From Pseudomonas grandcourensis (lineage in GTDB: Bacteria; Pseudomonadota; Gammaproteobacteria; Pseudomonadales; Pseudomonadaceae): a stretch of 64,000 nucleotides of DNA. Below the pieces are notes generated by a model that had not been told where the DNA came from, made no database searches, and saw only the letters and a list, made by a program, of their open reading frames with translations. Positions 56,532 to 64,000 of this stretch are shown one piece after another. The position numbers and the translations under genes are program-made. The DNA is taken from NCBI RefSeq assembly GCF_039909015.1, contig NZ_CP150919.1, positions 4,936,501-5,000,500 on the forward strand, read 5' to 3'. Each line of letters begins with the position of its first letter. Within the stretch, counting starts at the first letter, position 1.

Positions 56532-56550
56532 CTAGTCCGGTAGGACGATG
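56532..56550 (+). promoter_or_regulatory. Operator copy 6
   Basis: CTAGTCCGGTAGGACGATG, 94 nt before the DUF1302 gene. It differs from copy 1 at two bases of the spacer only. Confidence 0.78.
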
Positions 56551-56644
56551 AGGACGTACAAGCGTCGACTCCATAGTCATGTCGCAGCGTTCACACCCCG
56601 ACACATACCGACCGGGTAATACCTGGCTCAGGTAAGAGGACGAC

Positions 56645-58276
56645 ATGATAAAAACAATAATCGCCCAGCAACCCCTGCGTTCCGCCGCTCGCTTGTCTCT
56701 GGCCATGTTGGCCGGTGGGCTGGCTGGTCAAGCCCATGCCTTGAGCTACCAGCCCAGCGAAGACTTGAAGGTCCAGTGGAACACCAACCTCACCTATGGC
56801 CTGGCCTGGCGCACCGAGTCCCGCGACAAGCAGTTGTCCGATGGTTTCCCCAACCCTTTGATCGCCAACATCGACGACGGCAACAATGCCTTCGACCGCG
56901 GTAGCCTGATCAGCAATCGATCCAGCTTCCTCACCGAGATAAACCTCAACTGGCAACAGGATTACGGCCTGTTCATGCGCGCCAGCGGCTTCTACGACGA
57001 CGTCTACAACCGCGACAACGACAACGACACCGGCACCTCGAACTGCTTCGTTGGCGGCGAATGCTCAAGTCCCAAGCACTTTTCCCAGGAGACCATCGAC
57101 CAGCACGGACGTGATGTACGTCTGCTCGACTCCTATGTATACGGCAGCTGGAACCTGGGCGGGCACGACCTCAACCTGCGCCTGGGCGACCAGGTGGTCA
57201 GTTGGGGTGAAAGCCTGTACATCGCCAACGGCATCTCCGGCGCGCAAAGCCCGGCCGACGCCACCAAGGCCAATACCCCCGGGGTCGAGGTCAAGGAGAT
57301 CTTCCTGCCGGTGGGCCAGCTGTTCGGCCAGATCAGCGTGACCGATAACATAGGTCTGCAGGCTTACTACCAGTACGAATGGCGCAAGACCGAGATCGAC
57401 GGCGTCGGCAGCTTTTTCTCGGTCACCGACCAGATCGACGAGGGCGGCTTCACCGATGCCTTCGGCCTGACCCACCGCCTGAAGGACGACAAGCCCAGCG
57501 ACAAAGGGCAGTACGGCGTGGCCATGACCTATATGGCCGAAGCACTGAACAATACCGAATTCGGTTTGTACTACTCGCGCTTCCATGACAAGGCACCCCA
57601 GCTGGATTTCCTCAGCCACTGGAACGAAGCCGCTTACCTGGTGCATTACTTCGATGAAGTCGACCTGTTTGGCGCCAGCTTCTCCACCGTACTTGGCGAA
57701 ACCAACGTCAGTGGCGAGATCAGCTACCGCGACGGTGCGCCCGTGATGGTGGATACCGGCCTAGTGCCTTACTCGGTACGAGGCGAGACCCTGCAGACCC
57801 AGGTGTCCTTCGTCCACATGCTGAGCAACACCTGGGTGGCCGACACGGTCAACCTCACCGGTGAAGTGGGCTACAACCGCGTCCTGCAGAACGACAAGGC
57901 GCCAAGTTTCAATGTGTTCGTCGCCGATGGCACGGGCGGGTTCGCCTCCCTCACCACGCCGAACACCGACACGCTGTTCAACGACACATCGTCTTGGGGC
58001 TACACCGTCGGCGCCACCTTTTCCTACCTGAACCTCATCAATGGCTGGGATATGAGCATTCCCCTTGTGTTCAGCCAGGCGGTCAACGGCGACTCCTCGC
58101 TGCTCGGCAGTTTCGGCATGGGTGAGGGAGACAATCGCCTGGGTGTCGGCGTCAGCTGGAGCTACCTCAACAACCTGACCCTCGATACTCGTTACAACGC
58201 CTTCCTTGGCGACGCCAAGGACACCCCGCTGGCCGATCGCGACAACCTCGCCATCAGCGCCAAGTACAGCTTCTAA
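56645..58276 (+). CDS. DUF1302 outer-membrane protein
   Basis: A 543-residue exported protein with a signal peptide (LSLAMLAGGLAGQAHA) and a beta-barrel-like body that ends in aromatic AKYSF. DUF1302 and DUF1329 proteins are nearly always neighbours and are found in hydrophobic-substrate degradation clusters of Pseudomonas. A role in uptake or transfer across the outer membrane is likely. AAGAGG precedes the ATG. First gene of the pair. Confidence 0.9.
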   Translation: MIKTIIAQQPLRSAARLSLAMLAGGLAGQAHALSYQPSEDLKVQWNTNLTYGLAWRTESRDKQLSDGFPNPLIANIDDGNNAFDRGSLISNRSSFLTEINLNWQQDYGLFMRASGFYDDVYNRDNDNDTGTSNCFVGGECSSPKHFSQETIDQHGRDVRLLDSYVYGSWNLGGHDLNLRLGDQVVSWGESLYIANGISGAQSPADATKANTPGVEVKEIFLPVGQLFGQISVTDNIGLQAYYQYEWRKTEIDGVGSFFSVTDQIDEGGFTDAFGLTHRLKDDKPSDKGQYGVAMTYMAEALNNTEFGLYYSRFHDKAPQLDFLSHWNEAAYLVHYFDEVDLFGASFSTVLGETNVSGEISYRDGAPVMVDTGLVPYSVRGETLQTQVSFVHMLSNTWVADTVNLTGEVGYNRVLQNDKAPSFNVFVADGTGGFASLTTPNTDTLFNDTSSWGYTVGATFSYLNLINGWDMSIPLVFSQAVNGDSSLLGSFGMGEGDNRLGVGVSWSYLNNLTLDTRYNAFLGDAKDTPLADRDNLAISAKYSF

Positions 58277-58298
58277 CTCAGTGCGCCGGAGAATCCAC

Positions 58299-59672
58299 AT
58301 GCATATTCAGCACAAGACCCTATTGCTCAGCGTGTTGCTTGCCAGCAGTTTCAGCAGCGTCGCACTGGCCAAATCAAGCCCTGAAGAGGCCGCCCGTCTG
58401 GGCCGCGAACTCACCCCCATGGGCGCGGAAAAAGCCGGCAATGCCGATGGCAGCATTCCCGCCTGGAGCGGCAAATGGCGCGGTGCACCGCCCAACCTGA
58501 ACTACGCCGGCAGCGGCAGCCAGTACCCGAATCCCTACGCCGATGAGAAACCGCTGTTCACCATCACGGCACAGAACATGGCGCAATACGAAGGCAAGCT
58601 TTCCGACGGCCAGAAAGCCCTGTTCCGGCACTACCCGCAGACGTTCAAGATGCCGATCTACCCCAGCCATCGCGATTTCCGCTACTCGGAAAGGGTCGAG
58701 AGCAACATTGCGAAGAATGCTGTCGATGCCGAACTGATCAGCGATGGCAACGGCGTGACCAATGCCATTGGCGCCTCTCCCTTCCCCATCCCGAAAAATG
58801 GCTACGAGCTGATGTGGAACCTCAACCTGCCTGCCCGGGCCTGGAAGGAGGACGCCGTCTACACCATGGCCCTTACCCTGTCCAACGGTGAGCGCTCGCT
58901 CGAGTCCATGGACTACAAGATCTACTCGGTCTGGGACGACCCCAAGGAAAGCGTCGGTAGCTCCGGCGGCGTACAGGCCTACGCCATGGTGTCCACCCTG
59001 GAACCTGCGCGTAAAAAGGGCGAGATCATCCTTGCCCACACGTTCACCGACCCCATGGCCTCTCCATCCCAGGCCTGGCAATACGTTCCTGGCATGCGTC
59101 GGGTACGTCGAGCCCCCACCGTGGCCTACGACACCCCCTTCGGTGCCGGTGGCTTTCGCGTGATGGATGAAGACCGCCTGTTCAACGGCGCGCCGGATCG
59201 GTACGAGTGGAAGTTGCTCGGCAAACAGGAGATGTATATCCCCTATAACAACAACAAGCTCGACGATCCCGGCATGAAGCTCGACCAGTTGCTGGCTACC
59301 AAAGGCCACGTCAATCCCGATTACATGCGTTACGAGTTGCACCGTGTATGGGTTCTGGAAGCCAACCTCAAGCCCGGCAAACGGCACGTCTATGGCAAGC
59401 GCAGGCTCTATATCGACGAAGACTCGTGGATCGGCGTGCTGGCCGACAACTACGACGGCAAGGGCGCCCTGTGGCGCAGCAACATGCAGACCACGGTGTA
59501 CGCCTACGACATGCAGGGCTTCCAGGCGCGCCTCGCGATGTTCCATGACCTGATCGCCGGTTCCTACCTGACCGACCGCCTGCTCAATGGTCAACCCCCC
59601 GCTCGCCTGAACAGCAGCAGTTTCGAAGCGGACTATTTCACCACTACCAACCTACGCAAACTTGGGCGCTGA
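58299..59672 (+). CDS. DUF1329 outer-membrane-associated protein
   Basis: A 457-residue exported protein. The ATG at 58299 has GGAGA before it and a signal peptide (TLLLSVLLASSFSSVALA). The mature part starts EEAARLGRELTPMGAEKAGN, typical of DUF1329, which is related to the LolB/LppX-like lipid-binding fold. It lies 22 bases after DUF1302 and works with it, presumably for a hydrophobic compound. Confidence 0.9.
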   Translation: MHIQHKTLLLSVLLASSFSSVALAKSSPEEAARLGRELTPMGAEKAGNADGSIPAWSGKWRGAPPNLNYAGSGSQYPNPYADEKPLFTITAQNMAQYEGKLSDGQKALFRHYPQTFKMPIYPSHRDFRYSERVESNIAKNAVDAELISDGNGVTNAIGASPFPIPKNGYELMWNLNLPARAWKEDAVYTMALTLSNGERSLESMDYKIYSVWDDPKESVGSSGGVQAYAMVSTLEPARKKGEIILAHTFTDPMASPSQAWQYVPGMRRVRRAPTVAYDTPFGAGGFRVMDEDRLFNGAPDRYEWKLLGKQEMYIPYNNNKLDDPGMKLDQLLATKGHVNPDYMRYELHRVWVLEANLKPGKRHVYGKRRLYIDEDSWIGVLADNYDGKGALWRSNMQTTVYAYDMQGFQARLAMFHDLIAGSYLTDRLLNGQPPARLNSSSFEADYFTTTNLRKLGR

Positions 59673-59736
59673 CAATCAGAGCCACTGCCCGAACGCCACG
59701 CGGTCGGGCAGCAGGCTCACACGACATGAGGTCCAT

Positions 59737-60867
59737 ATGCTACATCCCCTCAGCCTTGAAGAATTCAGCGGCATGCTCGGCAGCCTTTACCAGGGGCCGC
59801 TGGAAAGTATTCCCTGGAGCACCTTTCTAGACCAACTCAAATGCTCGATGGGGGCCAAGCACGCCACCCTCACCCTGCGACCGCCGAGCCAGCACGTGGA
59901 CGGTCTGAGTATCAACACTGCCGGTTCCTCGGCGGCGATGTCAGCGTCCTACAATCAGTACTTCTACACCCTCGACCCCTTCACCGACCTGCCCAATCGC
60001 CAAGTCGTCATCTGCACCGAATTCGTTTCCGAGAAGGACTGGCTGGAATCCGAGTTTTACAAGGGGTTCCTGGAACCTGTGGATGTGTTCCATATCCTTG
60101 GAGCCGACATCAACACCAGCCTTGGCTCCAAATGCCGGATCCGCATCTCCCGCGATCGCGCCAGCGGGCCATTCAATCAGCAGGACAAGGAGTTTCTTGC
60201 CTCGTTCCTGCCGCACCTTGAACGTACAGTCATCCTGCACATGTGCCTCAACCGCATCGAGAGTGAACGCAACCTTTATGCTGGCGCCGTCGACAAACTG
60301 GCTGTGGGCACCATCATCCTCGACCAGGACGGAAAGGTCCTGCAGAGCAATCGACTCGCCCAACGCCTGCTGGCGGAAAGGGACGGTATCGAACTGGTCA
60401 ACGACGGTCTACAAGTGGGGACGGTGCGCGATTGCCAGGAATTCCACAAACTGATCGATCAGGCCTTGCTCTCGCAGAAGGGCAAGAACCCCTCGCTGGT
60501 CAAGGCCATGCGCGTGCAACGTCCTTCCGGGCGGGTCAACCTTGGCCTGATCGTGCGCCGCGTGCAGCAAAGCGAATGGAGCGACGGCAGATACTGCCCG
60601 GCAGTGGTCATTTTCATCAGCGACCCTGCGCAGAAATCCACCGCCCTTGAAGAAATCGTCCGGTCGCTGTTCGACCTGACGCCTGCCGAAACTCACCTGA
60701 CCTTTCAGTTAGCCAATGGCCAGACCATTGATGAAGCCTCGGAGGAACTCGGCATCAGCCGCAACACGGCACGTGCGCAACTGCGTTCTATCTTTTCGAA
60801 AACCGGGGTCACCAGCCAGACCTTACTGGTGCGCTTGATTCTGCGTAGCGTCGCCACCCTCGGTTAA
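59737..60867 (+). CDS. LuxR-type regulator, candidate master of the cluster
   Basis: A 376-residue regulator from the ATG at 59737 (GAGG before). The N-terminal two thirds is a sensor region with a PAS-like part (NLYAGAVDKLAVGTIILDQD, GKVLQSNRLAQRLL). The C-terminal LuxR helix-turn-helix is LTPAETHLTFQLANGQTIDE and ISRNTARAQLRSIFSKTGV. Regulators of this shape sit beside DUF1302/DUF1329 genes in other pseudomonads. The six dyads of this cluster are the natural candidates for its binding sites. Confidence 0.88.
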   Translation: MLHPLSLEEFSGMLGSLYQGPLESIPWSTFLDQLKCSMGAKHATLTLRPPSQHVDGLSINTAGSSAAMSASYNQYFYTLDPFTDLPNRQVVICTEFVSEKDWLESEFYKGFLEPVDVFHILGADINTSLGSKCRIRISRDRASGPFNQQDKEFLASFLPHLERTVILHMCLNRIESERNLYAGAVDKLAVGTIILDQDGKVLQSNRLAQRLLAERDGIELVNDGLQVGTVRDCQEFHKLIDQALLSQKGKNPSLVKAMRVQRPSGRVNLGLIVRRVQQSEWSDGRYCPAVVIFISDPAQKSTALEEIVRSLFDLTPAETHLTFQLANGQTIDEASEELGISRNTARAQLRSIFSKTGVTSQTLLVRLILRSVATLG

Positions 60868-60915
60868 GCGGCCGCCACGCACGATAAAACGGGTTTCCTT
60901 TAGCGAAGGATGATT

Positions 60916-61080
60916 ATGAAAACAAAAAAAACACTATTTATCGCCGCGCTATTGTGCATTGCCACTTTTGGCTATGTGGCGCTTCTAGTGACAATCCCGA
61001 CATTGCAGCATACAGCCATCAGTCAATGTCAAAAGTATGGATACTCGTGCTTTCTAATACCCTTCAGATTCTGGCCTTGA
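60916..61080 (+). CDS. 54-residue membrane or secreted peptide
   Basis: ATG at 60916 with AAGGATG before it. The peptide has KTKKTLFIAALLCIATFG (one hydrophobic helix), a TVP-like turn and a C-terminal part with two cysteines (SQCQKYGYSC). It is AT-rich compared with its neighbours. A shifted small frame (61026-61163, also hydrophobic) overlaps its end. No family recognised. Confidence 0.55.
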   Translation: MKTKKTLFIAALLCIATFGYVALLVTIPTLQHTAISQCQKYGYSCFLIPFRFWP

Positions 61081-61154
61081 GTCTCTGGCTATCCTATAAG
61101 GCTGCTGGAGTTCTCCGTGGACTCGCCCCTATAAAGCTGGGCACCAACTCCCCG

Positions 61155-61332
61155 TTAAACTGATGCCGCGGCCAAGCGCCTAAACTCCCGTGGTGAGCGG
61201 TACTTCAGCGCGCTGTGCGGCTGCTCCTCGTTTTAACGCTCGAAGGCAATTGCCAAGTTGCGCAACACTGTTTCCCGACCAGGTTTGAGCATATGCGCGA
61301 TGTAGTCGCGCTTGATCGTTTTGATGGTAAGG
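61155..61332 (-). pseudogene. IS3-family transposase (orfB) C-terminal fragment
   Basis: The minus strand reads IKTIKRDYIAHMLKPGRET, VLRNLAIAFER, stop, NEEQPHSALKYRSPREFRRL and a final stop at 61155. That is the end of an IS3/IS2-type integrase domain. The internal TAA replaces the expected tyrosine codon before NE. The upstream part is missing. Confidence 0.8.
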
Positions 61333-61426
61333 GGCCGGCGAACACACCCTCCGAGCCCGTCCGATAAGAGCGATTGTGTCCGCGTAATTTTATGCGGACG
61401 CAATTACCTTTAATGTCAGGATCGCC

Positions 61427-61624
61427 ATGCGTGAACGTAAGTCCTACACAGCATCCTTCAAGGCCCAAGTCGTCCATGAGTGCGAGCAGCCCGTCGTTTG
61501 CGTGGCAGCCATCGCGATGAGTCATGGTATCAACGCTAATGTCGTGCGCCGTTGGCTGCCGCTTTACCGTGATCAGCAGGCTGTCGCGCTACCAGCTTTT
61601 ATCCCTTTGAAAGTCGAATCTTAA
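61427..61624 (+). CDS. IS66-type TnpA (OrfA), short or truncated
   Basis: A 65-residue protein like the first IS66 accessory ORF: RKSYTASFKAQVVHECEQP, INANVVRRWLPLYRDQQ and LPAFIPLKVE. It ends just where longer relatives continue. A hairpin (GTCCGC...GCGGAC, about 61379-61400) precedes it. The motif GACCGGCAGAGAACGGCCAA follows at 61635. No TnpB or TnpC is present, so the element is dead or a fragment. Confidence 0.75.
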   Translation: MRERKSYTASFKAQVVHECEQPVVCVAAIAMSHGINANVVRRWLPLYRDQQAVALPAFIPLKVES

Positions 61625-61914
61625 CGATTGGCTGACCGGCAGAGAACGGCCAATAGCTGCCATTTAATGCAGCTCCACCGGTGCAAGTTTGCTGAGTAAC
61701 CTGAAATAACAGGCCAGCCTTCTCCGCTGCAAGCAGTTGCTTGCTTGGAGTGAGGTATATCCGAAGCTGCTCACCAGGTCTCATGTTGCTGGACTGCGGC
61801 AAAAACAGTCGTATCCCGACCTGGCGTTTCTCAGCGTGATCATCCGCGAAGCGGTTGGTGCATTCTCAGGATCGCGAGTCACACTTGGGCATGGCCTCGC
61901 GTCCATTTTGCGGA
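61625..61914. other. Region between IS66 fragment and the RelA/SpoT gene
   Basis: 290 bp with the repeated motif GACCGGCAGAGAACGGCCAA at 61635-61654. Otherwise I see no supported gene. It should mark the left edge of the next module. Confidence 0.45.
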
Positions 61915-62826
61915 TCAAGCTTCAGCTCTAGCTCTCCCAAACTGCTCTAAGCCGGAATTTTCAAGAATGCGCAAAATACGTTGTGGTGTTATATCGAGGA
62001 TTTCAGTGTTACCTGCGTATAGGTAATTGCCGATATAAATTATGTTGTCAGCATTGATTGGAAGCTCGACCTTGTTCTTAATTATTCGGCTCAAGAAAAT
62101 CTCCCGATTGATCCGAAAGATCTTTTTGCCTGTTTCAGGATAGAGCTTTAACTTATCTACCACCTCTTTGCTAAGGTCACTTTCAGACCTCAATCGAAAC
62201 TTGGTTCGAACCATTTGACTCCATTCGCCAGCTTTATAATGACGATAGGCTAGGGTCTCAAATAGCTTCATCATTCCCCAGTCGGAGGTCTCAAGAGTTG
62301 CGAAGATACCATTAAGTGCGCGGCCTAAATCTGAATACCCAGACCAGTCGTCTTGACACTTGTACCTCAAATCATGCTCGACCTCGTGCCATCCTTCAGA
62401 AAGTACCGTTCGAATTTGAACTTCAAACGTATCGTCCAGTACGTCATAAGAATCCAAGAGCGTACTGTTCTCAGAAATCTCAGGGGGAAGCTTAAATATC
62501 AGATTGCAACGGTTCGCGGTAAAGACCGAACCATTGGGCGTATCGATGGTGGAGGAGTGCTCGTCGTAGTTAAACGAGTTTTTTAAAACATCCATAGCTA
62601 CGGCCTGATCGTCAGGGAAATACAGCGCTACTCTCACGCCGAAAGCGTCTTGGATCTTCTTGCCGGTAGGGGTGTATTTTCCAGCCGATTTATTGATTTT
62701 CTTCTCTATGGATTCAACACTTTTAGCTCTCGAAAATACTCGGCAAAGCAACCCGATCCTATCAAGCTCGGACTGGATTAAGTGCTGGAGATTGTTGGCA
62801 ATCAATTTGTCAGGAGAAACGGACAT
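61915..62826 (-). CDS. RelA/SpoT-domain nucleotidyltransferase
   Basis: A 303-residue protein with the RelA/SpoT synthetase fold near the N-terminus. Motifs are SRAKSVESIEKKINKSAGKY (about 33-52), the DxFGVRVALYF region (QDAFGVRVALYFPDD) and FEVQIRTVLSEGWHEVEHDL, where the Glu/Gln and His sit in (p)ppGpp synthetases. The C-terminal 120 residues match no family I know. No HD hydrolase domain. Such stand-alone proteins act as toxic alarmone makers or tRNA modifiers (ToxSAS, CapRel). It is coupled to the gene upstream. Confidence 0.78.
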   Translation of the reverse strand: MSVSPDKLIANNLQHLIQSELDRIGLLCRVFSRAKSVESIEKKINKSAGKYTPTGKKIQDAFGVRVALYFPDDQAVAMDVLKNSFNYDEHSSTIDTPNGSVFTANRCNLIFKLPPEISENSTLLDSYDVLDDTFEVQIRTVLSEGWHEVEHDLRYKCQDDWSGYSDLGRALNGIFATLETSDWGMMKLFETLAYRHYKAGEWSQMVRTKFRLRSESDLSKEVVDKLKLYPETGKKIFRINREIFLSRIIKNKVELPINADNIIYIGNYLYAGNTEILDITPQRILRILENSGLEQFGRARAEA

Positions 62827-64000
62827 TAGCTGCGCCCCAGCATTGTTTTGACTTCCGAAATATGTTCGAGGTTTAGTTCTAGAACGCTGTTTTTTCCACC
62901 ATCACGGATAAAACGCTGCCGGCGTAATGAAGCAATCGCCTCAAGGATTTCGTCTTGGCCGATTTGTGCAGAGTTCGCGCAAACGATTCTAATGGGCCGA
63001 TGTTTGTGGAAAGTGGGTCTCCCTTTGGGCCAGAATTTTTCGAGAACGAAGATCTCAGCGTCCGGGAATTTCCTTACTATCGTTGTGTCGTCTACCGCCC
63101 TTTGCTGGAGGGCTAGCAGGAGATTTGGGTTATCTGAGTCGCAGCCGAGCGCGTGGATAACACCGCCTTCTTCATCATGTTCAAAGCCGCAATTGAAAAA
63201 ACGGCAGTTGATGAAGGACACTTTATCCATGTTCTTGCCGACTAAGGTCACGTCCGAGAAACAGCAACCAATGAAAATGAAGTTGTTGATCGAATTGGAT
63301 TTGCCAATATCAACACTCTTGATTTCAATGTTTTCTACTGAACCGTCACAAAGATCAATATCCAACCTGTCAGTAAGCATGATCGTGTAAAGCACCTTGT
63401 CCGTTACCGGAAGGAACTCCAGAGAGAACTCCAGCGCGTGCCAAAGGTTTTGTTTCGTGTCGTCGACTCTAGCAATCGTCGCAATCACCGAAGGCTCAAT
63501 AAACCGCTCGAATCCAGCCCACTCATTAGAAGTGTCATCAATGATTATCTCGGCGCAGAAGTTTCCAAGCACAAACTCATTCACGAAGCCAATACCCTGA
63601 CCGTTCTCATTACTCCGATCCAGCATTGCGTGTCCCGACAATTTGGTCACAAGCTCCCCGAGCGTGGGTCGCTCTTCTGGCTGGTACTGCTTACGACTCT
63701 GATCAAGCAACTCATCGTGATTTTTCAGAATAACGTCTGAAATGTATTCTTTCGACTCGGAGGTATAGTTCCTCTCCATCATGTCGTTAGCAATAGTCTT
63801 AAGAATGGCATACTGATCTTGAGGTAGTACGCGCAGGTCTTGGCGGCGACGTTCCCGCTCAAGCATCGAAGAGAAGTATTTATCCACTATCGAGTTGGGG
63901 TTCGCGATTGCCGCATCAAACTCGGCGTTAGAGATGCACCGAAGATAGGAAAGCAGTACGGGATTGCTCAGCCTATCGATTGGGAAGTTGACGAGTTTCA
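62826..64000 (-). CDS. Large protein with helical and pentapeptide-like C-terminus (partial)
   Basis: The frame is open to the window end (last codon starts beyond 64000), so only the C-terminal 391 residues are seen. The first visible part (FPIDRLSNPVLLSYLRCIS) and GIGFVNEFVLGNFCAEIII look like the helical region that follows NACHT/STAND NTPase cores. Next is a pentapeptide-like run (NNFIFIGCCFSDVTLVGKNM, DKVSFINCRFFNCGF), then a winged-helix-like tail (IGQDEILEAIASLRRQRFI). Its stop overlaps the RelA/SpoT start (TAATG). Low GC suggests transfer. NTPase identity cannot be shown here. Confidence 0.7.
   Translation of the reverse strand, partial: KLVNFPIDRLSNPVLLSYLRCISNAEFDAAIANPNSIVDKYFSSMLERERRRQDLRVLPQDQYAILKTIANDMMERNYTSESKEYISDVILKNHDELLDQSRKQYQPEERPTLGELVTKLSGHAMLDRSNENGQGIGFVNEFVLGNFCAEIIIDDTSNEWAGFERFIEPSVIATIARVDDTKQNLWHALEFSLEFLPVTDKVLYTIMLTDRLDIDLCDGSVENIEIKSVDIGKSNSINNFIFIGCCFSDVTLVGKNMDKVSFINCRFFNCGFEHDEEGGVIHALGCDSDNPNLLLALQQRAVDDTTIVRKFPDAEIFVLEKFWPKGRPTFHKHRPIRIVCANSAQIGQDEILEAIASLRRQRFIRDGGKNSVLELNLEHISEVKTMLGRS

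Overview
The window is chromosomal DNA from a gamma-proteobacterium that is almost certainly a Pseudomonas of the fluorescens group. The evidence is high GC, Pseudomonas-style codon use, REP/BIME repeats built on a GTAGGAGCGAGC...GCTCGCGATGG core, the tail of a PvdS-type sigma factor, an atu terpene operon, CheV, and the moeA/moaB/mobA and yqjD/yqjE/dgt neighbourhoods. No rRNA or tRNA gene was recognised.

1-2.3 kb: end of a PvdS-like pyoverdine sigma factor, a siderophore-type acetyltransferase and a periplasmic solute-binding protein. 2.3-11.4 kb: the acyclic terpene (citronellol/geraniol) cluster atuR-atuABCDEF, with two inverted 16-bp operator copies between atuR and atuA; atuG and atuH are not downstream. 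11.5-28.1 kb: core genes, namely an exonuclease, ppnP, a MOSC protein, cheV, a histidine kinase/response regulator pair, yegS, molybdenum cofactor genes, a pseudouridine synthase, amt, the yqjD-yqjE-like trio, dgt and a receiver protein.

28.4-36.3 kb: an island. It starts at a response regulator that has lost its output domain. It holds a nickel-type repressor, a frameshifted MFS exporter and a chromate set (chrB-chrA-chrB domain). On each side lies a transposase-less mini-element whose inverted ends are arrays of TGGTCA...GAATGCAA repeats. The right-hand one has 129-bp ends differing at about three positions and carries three small unknown ORFs.

38.6-46 kb: a HutC-type repressor, urocanase, class III CoA-transferase, acyl-CoA dehydrogenase, NCS1 permease and TetR regulator. 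The urocanase promoter has a good sigma-54 site and an overlapping HutC-type operator. The set lacks the other hut genes and could convert imidazolepropionate to urocanate and on to imidazolonepropionate.

46-60.9 kb: a second catabolic cluster with an old-yellow-enzyme-type Fe-S flavoprotein, a ketosteroid-dehydrogenase-like flavoprotein, two NTF2/SnoaL proteins (one BaiE-like), an EthD-like protein, five SDRs plus an SDR remnant, an epimerase-like reductase, a DUF1302/DUF1329 export pair and a LuxR-type regulator. Six copies of a dyad, TAGTCY-N4-GGACGATG, lie 57-94 nt upstream of its transcription units, all pointing toward the gene. They look like the operator set of this regulon. The gene content resembles steroid or bile-acid ring dehydroxylation, but the substrate is unknown.

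60.9-64 kb: a small membrane peptide, decayed IS3 and IS66 fragments, then a leftward pair that runs off the window: a large protein with pentapeptide-like repeats and a RelA/SpoT-domain nucleotidyltransferase, coupled by a TAATG overlap. This pair is a candidate defence system.
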